64,000 nt of DNA from UBA4733 sp036734945 (GCA_036734945.1 DAIMXP010000014.1:1-64000); one strand, 5' to 3'. Shown: positions 17,496-26,743, counted from the first letter of the stretch. Notes: generated by a model from the sequence alone, not told the origin. Numbers and translations: made by a program.

Positions 17496-19384
17496 CGCCG
17501 CATCTCCTCATCCCCGGCGTCCCGGTACAACTCCGCCTGGAGGCGGTAGAGCTGGGCGTAGCCGCCATCGCGTCGCATTAACTCCTCGTGCGTGCCCTCT
17601 TCTGCCAGCCTGCCTTCCTCCAGATAGCAGATGTGCGTGGCCATGCGCACTGTGGAGAAGCGGTGGCTCACCAGCACCGTCATCGCCCCCTCCGTCAGTT
17701 CGGCGAAGCGCCGATACACGTCGTACTCTGCCTGCACGTCTAAGGCAGCGGTTGGCTCGTCGAGGATGAGCAGTTGGGCTTGACGCATGAAGGCACGACT
17801 CAAGGCGATCTTCTGCCACTGGCCGCCGGAGAGCAGCCGCGTGCGCGTACCCGCCCCGCCGCCCTGGCTCCCCAGGCGCGTGGCAAAGCCGTCCGGTAAC
17901 TCGTCGATCAAGGATGCTGCTCCGCCTTTGCGCGTGGCGGCCGCTACCCGAGCAAGGTCATCCAGATGGGTTATATCGCCAAGGCCGATATTCTCCTGGG
18001 CAGTGAGTTGGTAGGAGACGAAGTCCTGGAAGACGGCGGCGATCTCACGGCGCAGGTCGTCCAGGTCGTAGTCGCGCAGGTCGATACCGTCCAGTGTGAT
18101 CCTTCCCTCGGTCGGGTCGTAGAGGCGGGCGAGCAGCTTGACGAGCGTCGTCTTGCCGGCGCCGTTGCGCCCGACCAGCGCCAACTGCTCGCCAGGACGC
18201 AAAGTGAGCGAGATGTCGTGCAGCACTGTCGCGGTCGTGCCTGGATAGCGGAAAGAGACATGGTCGAGGACGAGCCCGGAGCGAACGGGCCTCGGCGCCG
18301 GCACTGCCCGCTCCGGCGGCGGGACCGGCAAATCCGGCCCCATGTCGAGCACCGCGAACAGGCTGGGCAGCCAGGCGAAGTACCAGCCGAAGAGGCCGGC
18401 ATACGTGCCCATGGCGACCAGGGAGCCTTCCATCTGGGCCAGGGCGCCGCCGAAGAGCACCAGGTCACCCAAGCTGAAGCCGCCAGCGAGGACGCGATGG
18501 ACGGCGTATAGATAGACCGCGGCTGCCATGCCGCCTGAGAGCGCCTGCGCCGCTGTCATCCTCGCCAGCAGCCGCCGGCGTAGCGTCCAGATGTCGGCTG
18601 TCATGCGCCCGAAGACGCCGGCATACAGGCCGACGAAAAAGGAGCCAAGGTCGTACAGCCGGACGTCTTTGGCCGGACCTGCCGCAACCACTGCGTCGAC
18701 GTAGCTGCCGAGTTTCCTCCCTTGTGAACTCTCCGTCTCCATACTGTTCGCCATCATCTGACCGTAATGGTCCTCCTGGAGCGCCTCGGGGATGTGGGCC
18801 AGGACGAGGAGCAAGGGGACAAGCGGCTGCAGCCGCCAGAGCACCGTGCCCATGGCGGCGATGAAAAACACGGCCTGGAGGCAATTGCCGGCACTGGTGA
18901 GCATGGACACCGGGCCATTGGCGGCGTTGGTGCGGGCGAGAGCGAGGTGATCGGCGAGCACCGGGTCCTCGTAGCGGGCGAGGCCGCGCCAACGATTGGC
19001 GGCAGCGATTAGCTCGCCGTTGACGTGGATGGTTAGTCGATCACTGGCCGATTCCTGCGCGGCCTGGAAGAACGGCGCCAGGAGTTGCTGGGCGATAATC
19101 AGGGCCATAGCGAGGCCGACCCAGGTCCCGAGCGGCAGCCCACCGTCGCCCGTCGCCGGCCCAGCCAGCCCAACCGCCCGGGCGGCGGCGTTGACCACGC
19201 CGCGTGACGCCCAGAGCGTGCCCACGGGCAAGAAGGCTTGCAACAGCATGATGGCAGCCATGGCTGCCGCCTGGCGCGGCGCTGCCGCGAAGATGAGTAC
19301 CAGCGTGCGCCGCCAGAGGGAAAGAGCCGGGCGAATGCGCCCAAGCAAGGCCTGACCTCGTCGTCGTTCGGTGCGAGCCGACAC
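17492..19384 (-). CDS. ABC exporter half-transporter, pair 2 subunit A
   Basis: 630 residues from GTG 19384, which has GAGGGG eight bases upstream; an ATG at 19450 would add 22 residues without a ribosome site. Membrane domain, then GRNGAGKTT (near 404), LLSGGQWQKIALSRA (near 517) and LLILDEPTAALD. It differs from its paralogue at 10727 by extra residues just before the signature (GGGAGTRTR) and by a short plain linker where the other has an inserted repeat. It lies 50 bases after the acyltransferase gene and probably shares its transcript. Confidence 0.92.
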   Translation of the reverse strand: MSARTERRRGQALLGRIRPALSLWRRTLVLIFAAAPRQAAAMAAIMLLQAFLPVGTLWASRGVVNAAARAVGLAGPATGDGGLPLGTWVGLAMALIIAQQLLAPFFQAAQESASDRLTIHVNGELIAAANRWRGLARYEDPVLADHLALARTNAANGPVSMLTSAGNCLQAVFFIAAMGTVLWRLQPLVPLLLVLAHIPEALQEDHYGQMMANSMETESSQGRKLGSYVDAVVAAGPAKDVRLYDLGSFFVGLYAGVFGRMTADIWTLRRRLLARMTAAQALSGGMAAAVYLYAVHRVLAGGFSLGDLVLFGGALAQMEGSLVAMGTYAGLFGWYFAWLPSLFAVLDMGPDLPVPPPERAVPAPRPVRSGLVLDHVSFRYPGTTATVLHDISLTLRPGEQLALVGRNGAGKTTLVKLLARLYDPTEGRITLDGIDLRDYDLDDLRREIAAVFQDFVSYQLTAQENIGLGDITHLDDLARVAAATRKGGAASLIDELPDGFATRLGSQGGGAGTRTRLLSGGQWQKIALSRAFMRQAQLLILDEPTAALDVQAEYDVYRRFAELTEGAMTVLVSHRFSTVRMATHICYLEEGRLAEEGTHEELMRRDGGYAQLYRLQAELYRDAGDEEMRR

Positions 19385-19434
19385 TGTGGTATTCCCCTCT
19401 TTGGTAGTTGCGCGAACTGGGCAGGTGCTCTCGC

Positions 19435-20427
19435 TCAGAGCCGGAGCCAACCGGCGCCGCCGTGCCAGTGGCGGCCGGTCTTCAGGTGGTCGACGATGGC
19501 GCGCTCCAGCGTGGTGCGCTGAGGCAGGTCGTCCAATGCTGGCTTGAGCCGGCCGAAAACAAAGCGAATGATCCCGTCATCGTTCGCTTCTGGCGTGTAG
19601 GCGTGCCGGAAGCGACGCTGAAAACGGATGATGTTGGAGTCTTCCGGGAGGTACTCGCCGAGCTGGTCGTCCAGCAACCAGGAGTGGCAGAAGGCAAGGT
19701 CGTAGGTTTCCTCGGGGAAGTGGCGGGCGAAGAACTGCACGGCGCGTACAAAAGATGCATCGCAGGCGGGCGGCGTCAGTGGTCCGTAGAACTCAGGAAC
19801 GTGGACGGCCAGGGTGGGGTCGCCCGGTCCATACGGCAGGCCCGCCGCCGTGATCGCCAGGCCAGTGCGATTGCCGAGCTTCCCGCGCTGGAACTGTAGC
19901 CGGCCGAGGTCGTAGAGTGCGCCCTGGAAGTGCAGCCGGAGCCAGGCGCCGTCCAGGCCACCCGTACCACGAAGCTGGCGGTGTACTGCCATGTTGCGGC
20001 CAAGGTCGGCCAGGGTCAGGCGGGACACGTCGTCCGGGATACCCCTGGCGCGGTGGAACGCCTGCACGCGCGGCAGCGCCGCCAGCAAGACGTAGACGTA
20101 GAAGTAGCGATGCAGCGCGCCAATGGCGGGCGGCAGCGCGAGGAACGGGGGAGACCCATCGACGGCGCCCATCGTCCGCACCAACCCGGCGGCGCAGCGC
20201 TCCAGCAGCCACCAGATGTCCGGCGAGCGCTCTCGTGACGGCAGCAGCGCGACGAGGTCATTGATATCCTCGTGTGGTACCGCCAGCGTCAGCAGAACCG
20301 AGGGCAGCTCGTCGGCCGTGGGTAGGACAATAGCGCAGTCCGGAGAACCCAGGGACTCAAGCCGTTCCAACCATGGCGCCGTCTCCGTGTTGGATGCCAG
20401 TAGTTCTCTGATATCCTGCATGCCCAT
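19435..20427 (-). CDS. Acyltransferase-domain protein (NAT_N/GNAT_C type)
   Basis: 330-residue protein resembling the uncharacterised acyltransferase family with NAT_N and GNAT_C domains. Landmarks are YFYVYVLLAALPRVQAFHRA, GIPDDVSRLTLADLGRNMAVH, LQFQRGKLG, and HVPEFYGPLTPPACDAS before HFPEETYDLAFCHSWLLD near the C-terminus. The family is thought to transfer acyl groups to small molecules. ATG 20427 has AGGAG about 10 bases upstream. It heads the run into exporter pair 2, so its product may be what the pair exports; that link is inference. Confidence 0.75.
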   Translation of the reverse strand: MGMQDIRELLASNTETAPWLERLESLGSPDCAIVLPTADELPSVLLTLAVPHEDINDLVALLPSRERSPDIWWLLERCAAGLVRTMGAVDGSPPFLALPPAIGALHRYFYVYVLLAALPRVQAFHRARGIPDDVSRLTLADLGRNMAVHRQLRGTGGLDGAWLRLHFQGALYDLGRLQFQRGKLGNRTGLAITAAGLPYGPGDPTLAVHVPEFYGPLTPPACDASFVRAVQFFARHFPEETYDLAFCHSWLLDDQLGEYLPEDSNIIRFQRRFRHAYTPEANDDGIIRFVFGRLKPALDDLPQRTTLERAIVDHLKTGRHWHGGAGWLRL

Positions 20428-20600
20428 CCCCCTTTTTGTCTCCTCGTCACGTCACCAGGCGAGCATGTTCGCACATTCGCTGGTCGTGCGGATCATATCC
20501 CGTACCGGCGCGCCTCGGCGATATACTGCGGGCAGCGGGTTCGGCTGGGTGGCCGCCACTCGCCCCGGCCCTGCCGGCCCGCCAAGGAGAGGACGAGGCA

Positions 20601-21437
20601 GTGATCGCAACCGCGCCCTGGCCGCCGCGCTGGACGCAAGAGCAAACGGACTTCCTGTTTATGTACTTTCTGGAAGACGACACGAAGGATGCACCCTGGA
20701 TGGTGATGGGGGACTTGCAGTTCTGGTCAGCGTCGGGCTTCGCCCACAGCCTGCGCAACTACGCCCACGAGCGGGAATTGCCTTGGTTCGTGGCCAGCAT
20801 GCTGCCCATCCAGTTTGCCTGGCCAGGGCTGGCGCGCAAGCGGGTGCTCTCGCCGGACACCTTTGTGGCCTTCGTGCCGGAGCACCCGCGCAGTTCCTTC
20901 GACGCCGAGGCCGAGGGGCAGTTCCCGCCGTTCGTGCTGGAGGTGGTGTCGCCCTCCAGCACGACGCGAGACCAGGAGGAGAAGTACACAGCCTACCGCA
21001 TGATGGCGGTGCAGGAGTATGCCTTGTTCACGCCCCGCGACGATACCCCATCGACCTTGGAAGGCTACCGACGCGACGAATCCGGCGCTTTTGTGCCCTG
21101 GTTGCCGGATGATGATGGGCGGCTTTGGAGTGCGGTGTTGGGGCTAAACCTGCTGGTGAACGGGCGGCTGTTGCAAGGGCAAACGCCGGAAGGCCGGCTC
21201 TTGTTCACGCCGGAGCAGGCGGAGGTTGCTCGCCAACGGGCTGAGGCCGAGCAACTCCGTGTTGAGGAGGATCTCCGGCGGGCCATGGAGGAGAATCGCC
21301 AACGCGCCGGGGCCGAGCAACGCCGTGCTGAGACCGAGCGTCAGCGTGCCGAAGAGGAGTTGCGTCGTGCCGAGGAGGAGATCGAGCGGTTGCGTCGAGA
21401 GTTGGAGCGTTACCGGAAGGAAGGCAGCCGCGGTTAG
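20601..21437 (+). CDS. Uma2-family nuclease-fold protein with coiled-coil tail
   Basis: 278 residues from GTG 20601. The first 200 residues are a Uma2 (DUF820) restriction-nuclease-like domain: SPDTFVAFVPEH supplies the catalytic Asp, FVLEVVSPSS the Glu-Val-x-Ser strand, and EEKYTAYRMMAVQEYALF the Lys-Tyr helix. Residues from about 205 on are a long charged coiled coil rich in RAEAEQ and RRAEEE repeats. Uma2 proteins are very numerous in Chloroflexota and Cyanobacteria, with unknown cellular role. The last four bases overlap the convergent exporter gene. Confidence 0.85.
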   Translation: MIATAPWPPRWTQEQTDFLFMYFLEDDTKDAPWMVMGDLQFWSASGFAHSLRNYAHERELPWFVASMLPIQFAWPGLARKRVLSPDTFVAFVPEHPRSSFDAEAEGQFPPFVLEVVSPSSTTRDQEEKYTAYRMMAVQEYALFTPRDDTPSTLEGYRRDESGAFVPWLPDDDGRLWSAVLGLNLLVNGRLLQGQTPEGRLLFTPEQAEVARQRAEAEQLRVEEDLRRAMEENRQRAGAEQRRAETERQRAEEELRRAEEEIERLRRELERYRKEGSRG

Positions 21438-23218
21438 CGTGGTTCACTCCTGTCTGCCGCTGCCAGTTCTCCCGCCCACAGCCGCCGCATCTCGTCGCAA
21501 TCGCGCAGTAACTCGTCCAGCGTGCCGACAGCTTCCAGCCGCCCGTCCTTGAGGACGATGATCTGGTCGGCGCGGCGCAGTGCGGCGCGGCGGTGGGAGA
21601 CTGCCAGCACGGTGGCATCGCCGCGTGCGGCGAGCCGTTCCCATAGTACACGCTCCGTCTCCACGTCCAGCGCGCTGGAGAGATCGTCCACGACCAGCAG
21701 TTCGGGGTCGCGCACGAACATACGCGCCGCCGCGGCGCGCTGGACCTGGCCGCCGGAGAGGCGGACGCCACGTGGCCCCACCAGCGTATCCAACCCAAAG
21801 TCTAATGCTGCGATGTCGCGCTCCAGAACCGCCGCGTGGATAGCGCCTGGCAGGTCGACGCGCTGCTCCGGCAGGCCGAGTAGCAGGTTGTCGCGCAGCG
21901 TTTCGCTGAACAGCCGGGGTACCTGCGGCGTGTAGGCGGCGCGTGGCGGGATGAACCAGCCGCCCGGGTCCGTGACCAGTTCGCCGTTCCAGCGAATCTC
22001 GCCGCTGTCCATCGGCAGCAGACCGAGCAACGCGCGCAGCAGCGTCGTCTTACCGGCGCCGATGCGGCCGGTGACGACAGTCAGCGAGCCGCGCGTCAGC
22101 CGCAGGTTGATCCCGGCAATGCCGCCCGTCGAGCCGGCGTGGCGGAAAGTGAGACCCCTCGCCTCTAGCGAAACCAGGCGGTCGGCCGGCGCCTTGATCG
22201 GCGCGGGCAGCGGCGCCTGCGATTCGCTCGGGTACACCGGCCGGTGTTCAACCAGTTGTGCTGGCGGCGCACCCGGCAACAGAGCCAGCATGCGCGTAAA
22301 GGAGACGCCGGCCTGGCGGTACTGGGTGAGGAAGTAGCCGAACATGCTGGTGACCTGAGCCAACCATTGCAGGTAGAGGGTGAAGAGGGCGAAGTCGCCC
22401 ACCGTGAAGGTTCCGGCCCGCAACGCCTGCGCCGCCAGCAGCAGGATCAGCCCCGTACCGAGGCTGGCGGCGTTCACCGACACCGCGCTGAGCAGCTCGT
22501 TGAAGAGCCGGTCGCGCACCGTCACCGCCCGCCAGGCCTCGTTGATCCGCGCAAAGTAGGTCACCACGCGCCGTTCGGCGCCAGCCAGCTTGATCGCCTG
22601 CACCGAGCCGAAGAGCTCGCCCAGCAGGCCGGTGATGTCGCCGGTCGCTGCCTGCGCCGCCTGGTGGTAACGCTCGATGCGCTGGCGCAGCAGATGCACC
22701 GTCGTGATCACGCCGACCATCGGCGCCAGCACGGCCAGCGTGATGGCGGCGTTGATGCGCACCAGCACGGTCAGGGCGATCACCACGACGCTGATCTCAC
22801 CCAACGGGTCGAGCGTCCAGCCGATGAAGCGCTCTATCGCCTGAGCGTCGTCGCGCAGCCTGCTGATCGCCTCGCCGGGGGATGACGGTACGGCGCGCGC
22901 CCCCGGCTGCTTCAGGATGCTGACGAAGATGTTGGTACGGAGCAGGGCGCCGGTGGTGAGGTCCAGCGTCGTCTCTGCCCAACTGGCGCCGGACATGGTG
23001 GCGATGCGTGCGACGGTGGCGGCCATGAGCAGCGCGACCAGACTCCACAGGCTTGGCCCGGCCGGTGCGTTGCCGGAGAGCTCGTCGAGGAAGCGCCGGA
23101 TGATGGCGCCGGGCGCCAGCGGCAGGAGGTAGCCCAGGAAGCTGGCCAGGGTCGCACTGAGGGCGTACAGCCCCGGCCGGAAGCGGATCAGCCGCAGCAT
23201 AAACCACCAGACGGGCAT
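21434..23218 (-). CDS. ABC exporter half-transporter, pair 3 with degenerate ATP site
   Basis: 594 residues: membrane domain, then ATPase with GRIGAGKTT (near 382), LSGGQVQRAAAARM (near 485) and Walker B LLVVDDLSSALD near 507. The residue after the Walker B Asp is Asp instead of the catalytic Glu, as in the degenerate site of heterodimeric exporters such as TM287/288 and BmrCD. The H-loop His is kept (AVSHRRAAL). It starts three bases after its partner's stop. The sequence is clearly unlike pairs 1 and 2, so this is a separate exporter, of the multidrug-type heterodimer class. Confidence 0.9.
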   Translation of the reverse strand: MPVWWFMLRLIRFRPGLYALSATLASFLGYLLPLAPGAIIRRFLDELSGNAPAGPSLWSLVALLMAATVARIATMSGASWAETTLDLTTGALLRTNIFVSILKQPGARAVPSSPGEAISRLRDDAQAIERFIGWTLDPLGEISVVVIALTVLVRINAAITLAVLAPMVGVITTVHLLRQRIERYHQAAQAATGDITGLLGELFGSVQAIKLAGAERRVVTYFARINEAWRAVTVRDRLFNELLSAVSVNAASLGTGLILLLAAQALRAGTFTVGDFALFTLYLQWLAQVTSMFGYFLTQYRQAGVSFTRMLALLPGAPPAQLVEHRPVYPSESQAPLPAPIKAPADRLVSLEARGLTFRHAGSTGGIAGINLRLTRGSLTVVTGRIGAGKTTLLRALLGLLPMDSGEIRWNGELVTDPGGWFIPPRAAYTPQVPRLFSETLRDNLLLGLPEQRVDLPGAIHAAVLERDIAALDFGLDTLVGPRGVRLSGGQVQRAAAARMFVRDPELLVVDDLSSALDVETERVLWERLAARGDATVLAVSHRRAALRRADQIIVLKDGRLEAVGTLDELLRDCDEMRRLWAGELAAADRSEPR

Positions 23219-23221
23219 CGC

Positions 23222-24976
23222 TCAGCCCCCTTCGACGCTGACCGGCGCCGGCTGCCCCGCCGCGGCGTGCTCTCGGAGCAACCGGGCGAACTGGGAGGCC
23301 GGGTCGGCCAGCAGGCGCCGGCGTTGACCGTGTTCCACCACGCGCCCCTCCTCCAGCACCATGATCTGGTCAGCCCGGCGCACGGTGTCCAGCCGGTGGG
23401 CGATAATGACGGCGGTGCGGTGGCGCAACAGGCGGTCCACAGCCTGCTCGATTTTGGCTTCGGTGGCAGGGTCCAGACGCGACGAGGCCTCGTCGAGGAT
23501 GACCAGGCCCGGCTCCGCCAGAAAGGCGCGGGCGAGGGCCAGCAATTGCGCCTCGCCTGCGGAGAGCGCATCGGCGGCCAGGATGCTCTCCAGGCCATGG
23601 GGCAGCGCCTCGTACCAGGTCCACAGCCCGACGTCGTGCAGCGCGTCGCGCAGGCGCTCATCGTCGATGGCGGGATTGAAGAAGGTCAGGTTGTCGCGCA
23701 CGCTGGCCCGGAAGAGTTGCACGTCCTGCGTCACCATGCCGACATGCCGGCGTACTTGCGCCAGGGTAGCGTCACGCAGATCAACGCCGCCGACGCGGAC
23801 GCTCCCGGCGTCGGGGTCGTAGAGGCGGGTGAGCAGGCGGGAGAGGGAGGTCTTGCCGCTGCCGGTGCGCCCCAGCACCCCCAGCACCTGGCCGGGTGCG
23901 AGCTGAAAGGAGAGGCCCTGCAGCACCGGCTCCCCCTCGTCGTAACGAAAGGTCACGTCATCGACGGCGACGGCCAGCGGACCGGCCGGGAAGGCGGCGC
24001 CGGGACCGTCGCGCAGGATCGCTTGCTCGGCGAAGAGGGCGAGGATGCGGGCGATGCCGGCGGCGGCACGCTGAAAATCCTGCATCTGGCGATTGATCTG
24101 CTCCAGCGGACGCTGGAGCATCTGAGTGTAGTAGAGCACGAGGTAGATGGTGCCGATGCTGAGCGCGCCGGCGTGGTAGCGAGAGGCGCCCAGGACGAAG
24201 ACGGCAGCGAGGCCACAGGCGAAGAGCAGGTTGAGGGTGCTCCAGGCGGCGCCGCCGACGACGCTGGCCAGGCGTTGGTGCTGGAGCACCGCGCGCAGAT
24301 ACACAGCGAGTCGGCGCATTGCATAGGCGGTCGCCCCGTTGGCGCGCAGGTCTTCCGTGCCGCCTAGCCGTTCTTCCAGGAAGCCGTAGAGGTCGGCGCT
24401 GGCCTGACGGGCGGCGGCCCAGTGCGGCACTGCACGGTCGCGCAAGCCGTTGGCAGCGACGAAGCCGAGCGCCGTCAGGATGGAGAGGGCCAGGCCGATG
24501 CGCCAGTCGATGCCAAAGACCAGCGCCAGCACTCCGAGCATTAATAGCAGGTTGCCCAGGATGGCGATGACGAAGCGTGAGAAGAAGTTGGCGAGCGCGC
24601 TGATGTCGCCATCGACGCGTTCGATCAGTTCACCGGGCGTGTGTTGTTTGTGGAACGCCATGTCCAGCGACAGGCAGTGCAGGGTGAGGTCGGCGCGCAG
24701 CCCGTTGGTGGCGATCCAGCCGACCTGCTCAGCCAGGTAGGTCTCGGCAACCGAGGAGACCTGGCTGAGGATGGCGACGCCCAGATAGGACAGAGCGGCA
24801 ACGAACAAGGTGCGCAGCGGCGCTGCGGCCTGGGCTCCGTCGATGAAGGCGCGCAAGAACTGCGGGTTGATGAGTTGCAGCGCGATGTTGGCGAGCAGCA
24901 ATGCCGCCAGCAGAGCGACCCGCGCCGCCTGCGGCCGTAGGTAGCGGCCGAGCAGGTTGCCCGAACCGGCATTCAG
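23222..24976 (-). CDS. ABC exporter half-transporter, pair 3 catalytic partner
   Basis: About 584 residues. Membrane domain beginning LLGRYLRPQAARVALLAALL, ATPase with GRTGSGKTS (near 367), a divergent signature LSAGEAQLLALARA (near 467) and LVILDEASSRLD with the catalytic Glu. No ATG, GTG or TTG fits near the N-terminus. CTG 24976, eight bases after GGGAG and overlapping the antitoxin stop, is the best start; the next in-frame ATG is 25084, inside the antitoxin gene. The altered signature and the partner's altered Walker B would meet in the same, degenerate ATP site. Confidence 0.88.
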   Translation of the reverse strand: MNAGSGNLLGRYLRPQAARVALLAALLLANIALQLINPQFLRAFIDGAQAAAPLRTLFVAALSYLGVAILSQVSSVAETYLAEQVGWIATNGLRADLTLHCLSLDMAFHKQHTPGELIERVDGDISALANFFSRFVIAILGNLLLMLGVLALVFGIDWRIGLALSILTALGFVAANGLRDRAVPHWAAARQASADLYGFLEERLGGTEDLRANGATAYAMRRLAVYLRAVLQHQRLASVVGGAAWSTLNLLFACGLAAVFVLGASRYHAGALSIGTIYLVLYYTQMLQRPLEQINRQMQDFQRAAAGIARILALFAEQAILRDGPGAAFPAGPLAVAVDDVTFRYDEGEPVLQGLSFQLAPGQVLGVLGRTGSGKTSLSRLLTRLYDPDAGSVRVGGVDLRDATLAQVRRHVGMVTQDVQLFRASVRDNLTFFNPAIDDERLRDALHDVGLWTWYEALPHGLESILAADALSAGEAQLLALARAFLAEPGLVILDEASSRLDPATEAKIEQAVDRLLRHRTAVIIAHRLDTVRRADQIMVLEEGRVVEHGQRRRLLADPASQFARLLREHAAAGQPAPVSVEGG

Positions 24977-25272
24977 TCCGCGGTCTCCCGCAGTTGCTGT
25001 CGCGTGTAGCCGAACTGTTCCAGTACCGTCCCCAGCGCATGGCGGGATTCGCCGGTGGTGAGCATCCGGGCCGAGGCGAGGCAAATGTCCAGCAGGTCAT
25101 CCTCCAGCCGGTCGATCTCCTCCAACCGGCTGATGCCTACAACCGCCGCGACAGGCTTGTCGTTCCGGAGCACGACGTGGTCGTGACCAGCCTCGGCCTG
25201 TCGAACAAGTGCGGACACGCCGATCTTGTCGGCCTCGGCTTCAGAGATCAAGGCGGAAGGAGCATTTCGCAT
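24973..25272 (-). CDS. Phd/YefM-type antitoxin
   Basis: 99-residue protein with the Phd/YefM pattern: an N-terminal dimerising part, then VSALVRQAEAGHDHVVLRN and KPVAAVVGISRLEEID, where the antitoxin strand (hVLRNdKPVAAVV) is recognisable. The C-terminal half is helical (LLDICLASARMLTTG) and longer than in minimal antitoxins. No toxin gene follows: the next gene is an ABC exporter overlapped by the stop. It may be an orphan antitoxin or a regulator of the exporter operon. ATG 25272 is preferred to TTG 25278. Confidence 0.72.
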   Translation of the reverse strand: MRNAPSALISEAEADKIGVSALVRQAEAGHDHVVLRNDKPVAAVVGISRLEEIDRLEDDLLDICLASARMLTTGESRHALGTVLEQFGYTRQQLRETAD

Positions 25273-25371
25273 CAGCAATCCAGTCCCGTCTGCCGGTATT
25301 CGTTGAATAGGGGAACGACCAAGTCCTAGCCAAGAGTATACCGATTCCGCCGATCCGGCGGCCCCGGTTGG

Positions 25372-25947
25372 CTATCGCCGCTGCTGCTCCGTCGCCAGCT
25401 CATCGAGGAGATCACGTAGCCGAATAGAGAAACCAGGGAGCACGTCACCGCCGTCCAGTTGTTCCTCCGGACCCACGATCCCGCCGCCATCCTGACGGTA
25501 CACGGCGGTGATGCCGGTCGCCGGGTCGACGTACCAGAGCAGACGCACGCCGGCACGCAGCCAGTCGTGAATCTTGGCCTGCACCTCATCTTCCCGGTCG
25601 GAGGGCGAGAGCACCTCGACTACGAAATCCGGCGCGATGTCGGCGCTGGCGGCGTCGAGGTCTTCTGGCAGGCGACCGTGGGCGAAGTAGGCAATGTCAC
25701 CGCCGCGTGCATGGTAACGACTGCCCAGGATGCGGATGAGGGCATCGGTGGTCGCGACAAGGCCGAGTCGGTGCTGCCGGACAAAAGCGCTGAGCACCTC
25801 TACCAGCAACGCCGTCAGAAAGCCATGCCGTAGCGTCGTCACGTCCCACTCCACGATGCGCCCGTCGACCAGCTCCCGTCGCTTGCCATCGTCGGGGAAG
25901 GCGATCAGGTCATCGACGCTAAAGCGCCGCTCCGTTGTCACGGCCAT
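25372..25947 (-). CDS. Uma2-family nuclease-fold protein
   Basis: 191 residues covering the whole Uma2/DUF820 domain: RFSVDDLIAFPDDGKRRELV at the N-terminus, the first acidic residues in GRIVEW, the catalytic core DIAPDFVVEVLSPSD with Asp and Glu of the PD-(D/E)XK fold, and the C-terminal helix-strand EVQAKIHDWLRAGVRLLWYVDP. It has no coiled-coil tail, unlike the other Uma2 gene in this window. ATG 25947 has AAGGAG upstream. Function of the family is not known. Confidence 0.87.
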   Translation of the reverse strand: MAVTTERRFSVDDLIAFPDDGKRRELVDGRIVEWDVTTLRHGFLTALLVEVLSAFVRQHRLGLVATTDALIRILGSRYHARGGDIAYFAHGRLPEDLDAASADIAPDFVVEVLSPSDREDEVQAKIHDWLRAGVRLLWYVDPATGITAVYRQDGGGIVGPEEQLDGGDVLPGFSIRLRDLLDELATEQQRR

Positions 25948-26230
25948 CACACGTACTCCTTCGTGCGCTGCCCACGTGCTGCTGCACCCGCAGTACGCAC
26001 AGTGTACGGCCTGCTGCGGAAACGACTACTACCGTCCACGGCCCATCGGGTGCGGAGAAGGAACCCCTTCCGGCTCGCACTACTCGCCAGGTTTTCCTCT
26101 GACGGGAGAAACCTTCCCTGCAATTCCAAGGACGGCAGCCTGTGGGACTGGATGGTTGGAGCGAAGCGTCCTCCGTACCCGACGGGCGTAATGTTGCCAG
26201 GTGGTGGTAGCGTGTCCGATCGCGTGTCTG

Positions 26231-26743
26231 TTATTCCTGCTGTTTATACGGTGCTGGGGGATCCATGCCGAGCCGCGTGTACAGGAGCTGCATGTCCTGC
26301 CAGTCCTTGGCGTCCGGCGGGTAGCCCGTGTGATGGGCGAGCTGGACCGTCGCACTGAGGCAACCGATCGGCTGACCGGCAACGGCGCCGGTGGTGAAGC
26401 CACTCGCCGGATACGGACAATCGCTGCGGTCCGGGGCGGCTCCCCGTTGCCAGCCGGTGCCGTCGGCGTCAAAGGTCACCGGATGCATATCCACCTGGCG
26501 GCCGGCGAGGTCACGAAGCACCAGGCGCGTGGGACGAAGGTCCTCCGCCACGACGAAGCCCAGGGCGCCCAGCGCGGTGATGGCGCGATCCGTCTGGTTG
26601 AGCGCCAGCACCATATCGACATCGTCATGCGTCCGGCTTTCCTCGCCGATGAGGGCGTCAATGCCCCAGCCGCCATCGAGCCAGATTTCGACGCCGCCTG
26701 TATGCAGACACGTGGCGATCTGCAATACATCGGTAGCCTGCAT
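26231..26743 (-). CDS. Aminoglycoside/lincosamide-type nucleotidyltransferase
   Basis: 170-residue enzyme of the nucleotidyltransferase superfamily. WLDGGWGIDALIGEESRTHD and DVDMVL carry the GG(W)xxD and DxD motifs shared by ANT(2'')-I and LinA/LnuA-type enzymes, which transfer AMP to antibiotics. Later landmarks are VVAEDLRPTRLVLRDL and GRQVDMHPVTFDADG, as in that family. Residues 145-170 end with a hydrophilic tail. Resistance activity cannot be inferred from sequence alone. ATG 26743 lies 11 bases after GGAG. The 280 bases at 25951-26230 downstream hold no gene. Confidence 0.78.
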   Translation of the reverse strand: MQATDVLQIATCLHTGGVEIWLDGGWGIDALIGEESRTHDDVDMVLALNQTDRAITALGALGFVVAEDLRPTRLVLRDLAGRQVDMHPVTFDADGTGWQRGAAPDRSDCPYPASGFTTGAVAGQPIGCLSATVQLAHHTGYPPDAKDWQDMQLLYTRLGMDPPAPYKQQE

